Source: Streptomyces sp. IMTB 2501 (GTDB lineage Bacteria > Actinomycetota > Actinomycetes > Streptomycetales > Streptomycetaceae). Taken from it: 64,000 nt of DNA. Shown in pieces: positions 59,131-64,000 of the stretch. Numbering within the stretch: position 1 is the first letter of the stretch; each line of letters opens with the position of its first letter. The notes beneath the pieces are model-generated. The model was not told where the DNA came from. It searched no databases and saw nothing but the letters and a program-made list of their open reading frames with translations. Both the position numbers and the translations under genes were made by a program. The stretch is taken from contig NZ_MQUS01000038.1 of assembly GCF_001953885.1 (NCBI RefSeq), positions 1-64,000 of the forward strand, given 5' to 3'.

Positions 59131-60660
59131 ATGACGAACACAGCCGTATCCGCCGCGGCCCACCCGACGGCACAACCGCCCGCGCCGCAGACGCCGGCCC
59201 ACCGGCACACCTGGCTCCTCCTGCTGCTCGGCACCGCGACGATGCTCTTCGCGGTCGGCGGCCGCTGGGACATCGCGGTCGCCGCCTGGATCTACCCCGT
59301 CCTGCTCCTGCGCCTCAACCGGCTGAGCCGCGCCTGGTCGGGAGCGCTGTGGATCTGGCTGGCGCACCTCGGGGCCGCCGTCTTCTGGGTCCAGGAGTCG
59401 GCGATCGGCTTCAACGCCGTGGTGTTCGCCGGGGCCGTCGCCCTGGCCGCCATTCAGACCCTGCCCTTCCTGGCCGACAGGCTGCTGGTGCACCGGCTGC
59501 GACCGGCGCCGGCCGCCCTGGTCCTCCCGGCCGGTGTCGCCGCCGCCGAGTTCCTGATCACCCTGGTGTCCCCGTTCGGCACGGCCTACGGCTCCCTGGC
59601 CGTCACCCAGCACGCGGACCTGCCCCTCCTCCAGATCGCGTCGGTCACCGGCCCCTGGGGCGTCGGCTTCCTCATCGGCTGTGTCGCGAGCACGGTCAAC
59701 CGCGTCTGGGACCGCCCCTCCTGGCGCGGAGGCCTCGCCTGCACCGCCGTCCTGCTGAGCGTTCTGCTCGCAGGCAGTGCCCGGCTCGCCTTCTTCCCGC
59801 CCCAGGGCGCGACCGTACGGATCGCAGGCGTCAGCCCGGCCCGCACCGTGACCGAGCGGCTGCAGACCACGCTGGCCCGGTTCGCCGGCAGCCAGGGCGG
59901 CGTCGCGGCCGCGCCCGTCGCGTCGGTACGGCCCGCGATGACAGCCGTCGAGGACGACCTGCTGGCCTCGACCCGCCGTGAGGCCGCCGCCGGCGCGAAG
60001 ATCGTGATCTGGCCCGAGAACGCCGTCAGGACCCAGGAGTCGCAGGAGCCCGCCGCCATCGCCGCGGCCCGGGCCCAGGCACGTCGTTCGGGCATCTACC
60101 TGGAGATCGGAATCCGCGTCTACAGCACCACCGCACCCGCCTACGGCCGGGACGAGGCGCTCCTCATCGACCCTCGCGGCACGGTCCTGTGGACCTACCA
60201 GAAGGCCCACCCCATCCCCGGATCGGAGCGGTACACGCCGGGTGACGGCCATGTGCCGGTCGTCCGCACCCCGTACGGCCGGCTCGCCAACGTCATCTGC
60301 TACGACGCGGACTTCCCGGCCCTGATGCGCACCAGGGCCGACATCATGCTCGTGCCCGCGCACGACTGGAAGGAGTACGGCGGCGCGCACACCGACAAGG
60401 CGGCCCTGGCCGCGGTCGAGGGCGGCTACTCCCTGATCCGCCAGGACGAGGAGGGCGTCTCGGCCGCGTACGACGACGAAGGCCGCGTCCTCGCCACCGC
60501 CGACTACTTCGCGACCGGCGGCCGGCAGACCATGGTCGCCAACGTGCCCGTGCGGGGCGGCACCACGGTCTACGACCGCGTCGGCGACACCTTCGCCTGG
60601 CTCTGCCTGGGAGCTCTGGCGGCGCTCACCGTCACCGCCCTGGTCCGTCCTCGCCGGTGA
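59131..60660 (+). CDS. Apolipoprotein N-acyltransferase-like protein (Lnt/nitrilase domain)
   Basis: A 509-aa membrane enzyme. The N-terminal ~230 residues are membrane helices and the C-terminal part is a carbon-nitrogen hydrolase domain with the catalytic triad Glu (WPENAV), Lys (YQKAHPIPG) and Cys (VICYDADFP). Lnt adds the third acyl chain to lipoproteins; in actinomycetes several copies exist and some act on other acceptors. The fold signs are clear, the acceptor is not. No strong ribosome site precedes ATG 59131. Divergent from the two-component system, 137 bp away. Confidence 0.87.
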   Translation: MTNTAVSAAAHPTAQPPAPQTPAHRHTWLLLLLGTATMLFAVGGRWDIAVAAWIYPVLLLRLNRLSRAWSGALWIWLAHLGAAVFWVQESAIGFNAVVFAGAVALAAIQTLPFLADRLLVHRLRPAPAALVLPAGVAAAEFLITLVSPFGTAYGSLAVTQHADLPLLQIASVTGPWGVGFLIGCVASTVNRVWDRPSWRGGLACTAVLLSVLLAGSARLAFFPPQGATVRIAGVSPARTVTERLQTTLARFAGSQGGVAAAPVASVRPAMTAVEDDLLASTRREAAAGAKIVIWPENAVRTQESQEPAAIAAARAQARRSGIYLEIGIRVYSTTAPAYGRDEALLIDPRGTVLWTYQKAHPIPGSERYTPGDGHVPVVRTPYGRLANVICYDADFPALMRTRADIMLVPAHDWKEYGGAHTDKAALAAVEGGYSLIRQDEEGVSAAYDDEGRVLATADYFATGGRQTMVANVPVRGGTTVYDRVGDTFAWLCLGALAALTVTALVRPRR

Positions 60661-60673
60661 CTGCGGCGCCGGC

Positions 60674-60830
60674 TCACGAGACGGCCTGCCGTGCCGTCCG
60701 CTCCACCAGGGACATCCCTTCGCTCATCGAGGCGCTGCCGTTCGACAGGACCGCGACGAGATACCGGTGTCCCTGCGCGATGACCTGGCCGACGCTGTTA
60801 TCGCGTGGGGACTGACCCGGACGACCGCCA
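60674..60830 (-). pseudogene. C-terminal remnant of a serine hydrolase (beta-lactamase fold)
   Basis: The last ~55 residues of a longer open frame read NSVGQVIAQGHRYLVAVLSNGSASM, then SEGMSLVERTARQAV. This is the typical end of secreted class-A-beta-lactamase-related serine hydrolases in Streptomyces. The rest of the frame is shadow sequence, so only the tail remains. No promoter or start is associated. Confidence 0.5.
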
Positions 60831-61139
60831 GCGACCGGATACGGCTGCTCAGGGCCGTTTTTCGACGGCGATGAGACGGCACAGGCCCGCTCCACCGCGC
60901 TGAGTGCCCGGTCCTGGGCCTGCCTCCGCACCCTCATGGGCCAGGTTCTCCCCGGGCAGACCTGGGGAGTCTCGGCCGCCGACGCCCCCCGGCTCCTCCG
61001 GCGTCCTTCGCCACTGACACCCCCCACGCCACCAATGGGGCGCATTGCGGCGCATGGCTTGGTCGCGCGGCGGCGTGTACGCGCGGCCGGAACCGGTGCC
61101 TCGCCTATCGTCGGCCAGACACCGACATCCGGAGTGATA
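60831..61139. other. Intergenic stretch before the permease
   Basis: No gene is supported. The last 30 bases, up to GGAGTGATA before ATG 61140, are comparatively A/T-rich and probably include the promoter and ribosome site. I looked for a Zur-type palindrome and found only an unconvincing match. Confidence 0.4.
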
Positions 61140-62180
61140 ATGGAAAAAACGGATGAAATGGTTGGCGTGGCCGAGGGCGTGGCGGCCGCGCCCGTCGGTT
61201 CGCCGCCCGTACGCCGTGTCCGGCCGTGGCCGCTCGTCACCGCCCTCGCGCTCACGGCCTGCGCGGCGGCCGTCCTCCTCCTTGTCGGCACGCGGTGGCT
61301 GAACGAGTCGGCCGTCCAGGCCTGGCGCACCGTCTGTCTGGCCATCACCGTCCAGGCGCTCCCCTTCCTGCTGCTGGGCACCGCTCTGTCGGGCGCCATC
61401 AACGCCTTCGTACCGGCCGAGCTGTTCACTAGGATCCTGCCGAAGCGGGCCGCTCTCGCCGTGCCGGTCGCCGGCGTCGCGGGCGCGGTACTGCCGGGCT
61501 GCGAGTGCGCCTCGGTCCCGGTCGCCAACAGCCTCATCCGACGGGGCGTCACCCCGGCCGCCGCCTTCGCCTTCCTGCTCTCCGCGCCCGCCATCAACCC
61601 CGTCGTACTGACGGCCACCGCCGTCGCCTTCCCGGGCAACCCCGCGATGGTCGTCGCCCGGCTGCTCGCCTCGCTCGCCACGGCGGCCGTGATGGGCTGG
61701 CTCTGGCTCTGGCTGGGCAAGGAGAAGTGGCTGCGGGGCATCCTGCGGCACGGGCACACCGGGCACCGGCACGGCCACAGCCGCTGGAACGAGTTCCGGC
61801 TCGGATTCCAGCACGACTTCCTGCACGCCGGCGGCTTCCTCGTCCTCGGCGCCATGGCCGCCGCCACCTTCAACGTCGCCGTGCCGCGCTCCGTCCTCGA
61901 CACTTTCTCCGGCTCACCCTGGCTGTCGGTGCTCTTCCTGGCCGGGCTCGCCGTGCTGCTCGCGGTGTGCTCGGAGGCCGACGCCTTCGTCGCCGCCTCG
62001 CTCACCGGGTTCTCGCCGACCGCGCGGCTCGCTTTCATGGTGGTCGGGCCGATGGTCGACCTGAAGCTGATCGCCCTTCAGGCGGGCACCTTCGGACGGG
62101 CCTTCGCCTGGCGGTTCTCCACGGCCACCACCGTCGTGGCGGTCGCCGCGAGCGTCCTGATCGGAGGCGCCCTGCTGTGA
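61140..62180 (+). CDS. Permease (ArsP/YraQ, DUF318 family)
   Basis: A 346-aa permease with about eight helices. The family motif PGCECASVPVANSLIRRGVTPAAAFAFLLSAPAINPVVL near residues 120-155 is unmistakable. A His-rich loop (HGHTGHRHGHSRW) lies between helices, and a second Cys motif LLAVCSEADAFVAASLTGF comes later. Such permeases move metalloids or metals; the His loop suggests a divalent metal. ATG 61140 has GGAG five bases upstream, which decides against the longer frame. Overlaps the next gene by GTGA. Confidence 0.88.
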   Translation: MEKTDEMVGVAEGVAAAPVGSPPVRRVRPWPLVTALALTACAAAVLLLVGTRWLNESAVQAWRTVCLAITVQALPFLLLGTALSGAINAFVPAELFTRILPKRAALAVPVAGVAGAVLPGCECASVPVANSLIRRGVTPAAAFAFLLSAPAINPVVLTATAVAFPGNPAMVVARLLASLATAAVMGWLWLWLGKEKWLRGILRHGHTGHRHGHSRWNEFRLGFQHDFLHAGGFLVLGAMAAATFNVAVPRSVLDTFSGSPWLSVLFLAGLAVLLAVCSEADAFVAASLTGFSPTARLAFMVVGPMVDLKLIALQAGTFGRAFAWRFSTATTVVAVAASVLIGGALL

Positions 62181-62950
62181 AACGCCCCGCCCAGACCCTG
62201 CTTCTGACGCTGACCGGCATCGGCCTGCTGCACACGGCCCTGTTCACCGACACCTACCTGCGCTACGTCAAGGCCGGTCTACGCCCGCTGCTCATCGCCT
62301 CCGGCGTCGTCCTCCTGCTGCTCGGCCTGGTCGCGGCGGCACTCCGGGGCGACCGGCGGCAGGCCCCGCACGACGACCACGGTCACGAACACGACCACGC
62401 CGACGAGTTCGGAAACGCACATGGTCACGACCACTCCGGCGCCCCGCGCATCGCCTGGCTGCTGTTCCTCCCGGCGCTCAGCCTGCTCTTCTACGCGCCG
62501 CCCGCCCTCGGCGCGTACACGGCGGCACGCTCCGGCAGCAAACCGGTGGCGGTGCAGAAGAAGGGGTTCGCTCCGCTGCCCGGGACCTCACCGCTGCCAC
62601 TGACCCTCACCGACTTCACCAAGCGCGTCCAACAGGACCGCAGCCGGGCCATCAAGGGCCGGATCGTCCAGCTCACGGGTTTTGTCACGCCGGCCGAGGA
62701 CGACGACGGCTGGTACCTGACCCGGATCATCTTCACGTGCTGCGCGGCGGACTCACAGAGCGTCAAGATCCGGGTGTACGGCACTGACGCACCACCCGCG
62801 AACACCTGGCTCGCGGTGACCGGCACCTGGCACCCCCAGGGCGCCCTCGGCACCAGGACCGCGCAGGCCGCCCTCGACGTCAAGGCCACCCGCCCCATCG
62901 CCCAGCCGGTGAACGCCTACACCGACGACCTGCCGCTCACACCGTCGTAG
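62177..62950 (+). CDS. TIGR03943 family permease subunit
   Basis: A 257-aa protein. Two N-terminal helices are followed by a His/Asp-rich loop (DDHGHEHDHADEF, HGHDHSG), a further helix, and an extracellular domain with GRIVQLTGFVTPAEDDDGWYL and IIFTCCAADSQSVKI, the CCAAD motif being the family signature. It is the obligate-looking partner of DUF318 permeases and the pair is often zinc-regulated. GTG start overlaps the permease stop. Confidence 0.87.
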   Translation: MKRPAQTLLLTLTGIGLLHTALFTDTYLRYVKAGLRPLLIASGVVLLLLGLVAAALRGDRRQAPHDDHGHEHDHADEFGNAHGHDHSGAPRIAWLLFLPALSLLFYAPPALGAYTAARSGSKPVAVQKKGFAPLPGTSPLPLTLTDFTKRVQQDRSRAIKGRIVQLTGFVTPAEDDDGWYLTRIIFTCCAADSQSVKIRVYGTDAPPANTWLAVTGTWHPQGALGTRTAQAALDVKATRPIAQPVNAYTDDLPLTPS

Positions 62951-63264
62951 CCGCCGTACAGGATCCGACCCCGTCCGTGAGGAACACGCCCGTGACCAGG
63001 TGGGGGCGTATGCGTACAGCGTGGTCCAGCTCCTCGTACGGCGCCCATGACGCCCCCATGCCGCGCGTGCGCGGTCAGCGCCGCGCCCTCGTGTGTACGG
63101 ATGACGATGTCTCCGTCGTCCAGGACGTGGTTGACCGGGCGGACGGTGGGCAGCGCCTGCCGGGTGAAGGCGATTCTTCCCAGTGACACGGTGCTCAGCA
63201 GCCGCAGTGCCTCACCGGGGTCGAGGTCGGTGCGCCGGTGCGCCGGTTCTTCGTGACGGATCAT
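62937..63264 (-). pseudogene. Pyridoxamine 5'-phosphate oxidase-like gene, internally deleted
   Basis: The start reads EALRLLSTVSLGRIAFT, then LPTVRPVNHVLDDGDIVIRTHEG, a clean PPOX/FMN-binding N-terminal half. After RHGGVM the central strands are gone, and the tail resumes in another frame as LDHAVRIRPHLVTGVFL. A deletion plus frameshift is the simplest explanation. ATG 63264 is the likely original start. It overlaps the TIGR03943 gene end on the other strand. Confidence 0.55.
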
Positions 63265-63670
63265 GGCTGGCTTCTTCGCGGGTGCGTGACGGTCTCCTCG
63301 CCCCTCCGGCCCCCGGCGCGCGGTGCCCTGCCGGGAGCGGAGCGGCACCGCGGGGGAATCGGTGCCGCTCCTGATGTCCACTGTCACGGATCCCCCGCCG
63401 TGCGCCCAGTGCCCCTCGGCCCCGGCCGCAGGGCCGGATGTCCTGGACCCGCTGGTCAGCATGGGTCCGGCCGCCGCTTCATCGGGCGCGGCTTCGGCAC
63501 TCACCCCGCCACTGCCCGGAATGAGGTGCACGATGGTGGGGTGAGAGTGTACGGCCGGGTTCGGGAGACCGCCCCGACCGAGCTCGCCGCCCGCCGGGCG
63601 TGATCCCGTCCGGCGAGGCGGACGCGGAGTGTGCGGCGAAGCCGCCGGTGCGCGAGAGGAGGCGGTGACG
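63265..63670. other. Intergenic region before the Rv1733c-like gene
   Basis: About 400 bases without a supported gene. Frames on both strands are low-complexity Gly/Ala/Pro/Arg mixes. The last part carries the strong ribosome site AGGAGG at 63657-63662 for the following gene. Confidence 0.5.
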
Positions 63671-64000
63671 ATGAACCGAACACCTCCCACGACGGTCGCC
63701 CGGGTACGGCTGTGGCGCTGGCGGCGCAATCCGCTCAGACGGCACAGCGACGTCGTCGAGGCCTGGATCGTCCTCGCGACCTGGGTGCTCGCCGTCCTCG
63801 GCGGCGCGGTCGCCGGACTCGCGGCGGCGCACAGCGCCGACGCGTCGTTCGACGCCCGGCAGGCCCGGGTGCACGCCGTTTCCGCCGTGCTCACCGACAG
63901 TGCGGCGAGCAGCCCGACCTCCGGGACCGGCTACGACGACGGCCAGGTCTGGGCCACCGTGCGCTGGACGGACCCCCACGGCACCGTGCACACCGACCGG
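63671..64000 (+). CDS. Rv1733c-like membrane protein (3' partial)
   Basis: The first 110 codons of a gene cut by the window end. The product starts with a basic patch (MNRTPPTTVARVRLWRWRRNPLRRHSD), then one helix (AWIVLATWVLAVLGGAVAGLAAA) and an external part (FDARQARVHAVSAVLTDSA). This is the usual beginning of Streptomyces proteins related to Mycobacterium Rv1733c, which have a second helix further on. ATG 63671 has AGGAGG eight bases upstream, ruling out GTG 63665. Confidence 0.83.
   Translation, partial: MNRTPPTTVARVRLWRWRRNPLRRHSDVVEAWIVLATWVLAVLGGAVAGLAAAHSADASFDARQARVHAVSAVLTDSAASSPTSGTGYDDGQVWATVRWTDPHGTVHTDR

Noticed and set aside
61110..61160. Possible Zur box at the permease start
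   Set aside because: TGATAATGGAAAAAAC is A/T-rich but not a convincing palindrome like TGAAAATGATTTTCA.
60849..61826. 325-aa minus-strand frame before the permease
   Set aside because: Gly/Arg/Glu-rich antisense of the permease. Only the separate serine-hydrolase tail at 60674-60830 looked like real protein.
1..64000. tRNA, rRNA and CRISPR elements
   Set aside because: No cloverleaf with conserved GTTCRA/CCA-type parts, no rRNA-like stretch and no regularly spaced short repeat with unique spacers was seen on reading through.

Overview
The DNA is very GC-rich, with G/C-biased third codon positions, many GTG/TTG starts and 4-nt start/stop overlaps. Its gene families (LacI, PadR, TetR and LysR regulators, an ANTAR protein, an SpoIIE-type phosphatase, an Rv1733c-like protein, a maltokinase-cap protein) point to a Streptomyces or close relative, probably chromosomal. 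I saw no rRNA, tRNA, CRISPR array, phage or transposase gene.

Layout. (1) 1-1182: the end of a Pro/Lys/Tyr repeat protein with a His/Glu tail, then a small secreted protein. (2) 1581-10039: an exopolysaccharide operon with a secreted Agd3/CE18-like deacetylase, a PelF-type GT4 glycosyltransferase, a polytopic membrane protein, three nucleotide-sugar enzymes and a spherulin-4/GH135-like protein. The set resembles fungal galactosaminogalactan and bacterial Pel machinery. (3) 10104-18371: a maltokinase-cap protein, a secreted M1 peptidase, a GH25 lysozyme, a small membrane protein, and a LacI/MFS/esterase regulon with three shared operator-like palindromes. A membrane-protein relic follows. (4) 18424-23739: a GT2 synthase and two large proteins that share a C-terminal domain. 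The one with six NHL repeats has a TTA codon at codon 5, suggesting bldA control. (5) 24388-34017: an SDR oxidoreductase, a frameshifted LysE exporter next to PadR, two membrane proteins, a small secreted peptide, pirin and hydrolase relics, a FAD monooxygenase/TetR pair with operators, a 19-residue peptide gene, an AI-2E-type transporter and a nitroreductase.

(6) 34255-50096: an ANTAR protein and MgtC, then a complete high-affinity (group 1h/5, actinobacterial) [NiFe] hydrogenase locus in two convergent blocks. The plus block is hypX, maturation protease, hypB, hypF, hypC, hypD, hypE. The minus block is a 499-aa unknown, hhyS, hhyL, a NifU-like protein, a DUF5947-like protein, two small proteins and hypA. 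A 14-bp-stem hairpin lies where the blocks meet, and a 192-bp MITE-like element lies just before hypB. The structural genes make the H2-oxidising heterodimer. HypX would supply the CO ligand in air, HypC/D/E/F the cyanide ligands, and HypA/B the nickel. The protease would trim the large-subunit tail.

(7) 50336-64000: an MT0933-type antitoxin homologue, a LysR/DoxX divergent pair, a coupled FUSC protein and SpoIIE phosphatase, a secreted phosphoesterase, a small LuxR protein, a NarL-type two-component system divergent from an Lnt-like N-acyltransferase, a beta-lactamase-fold relic, a two-gene permease/TIGR03943 unit, a broken PPOX gene and the start of an Rv1733c-like membrane protein.
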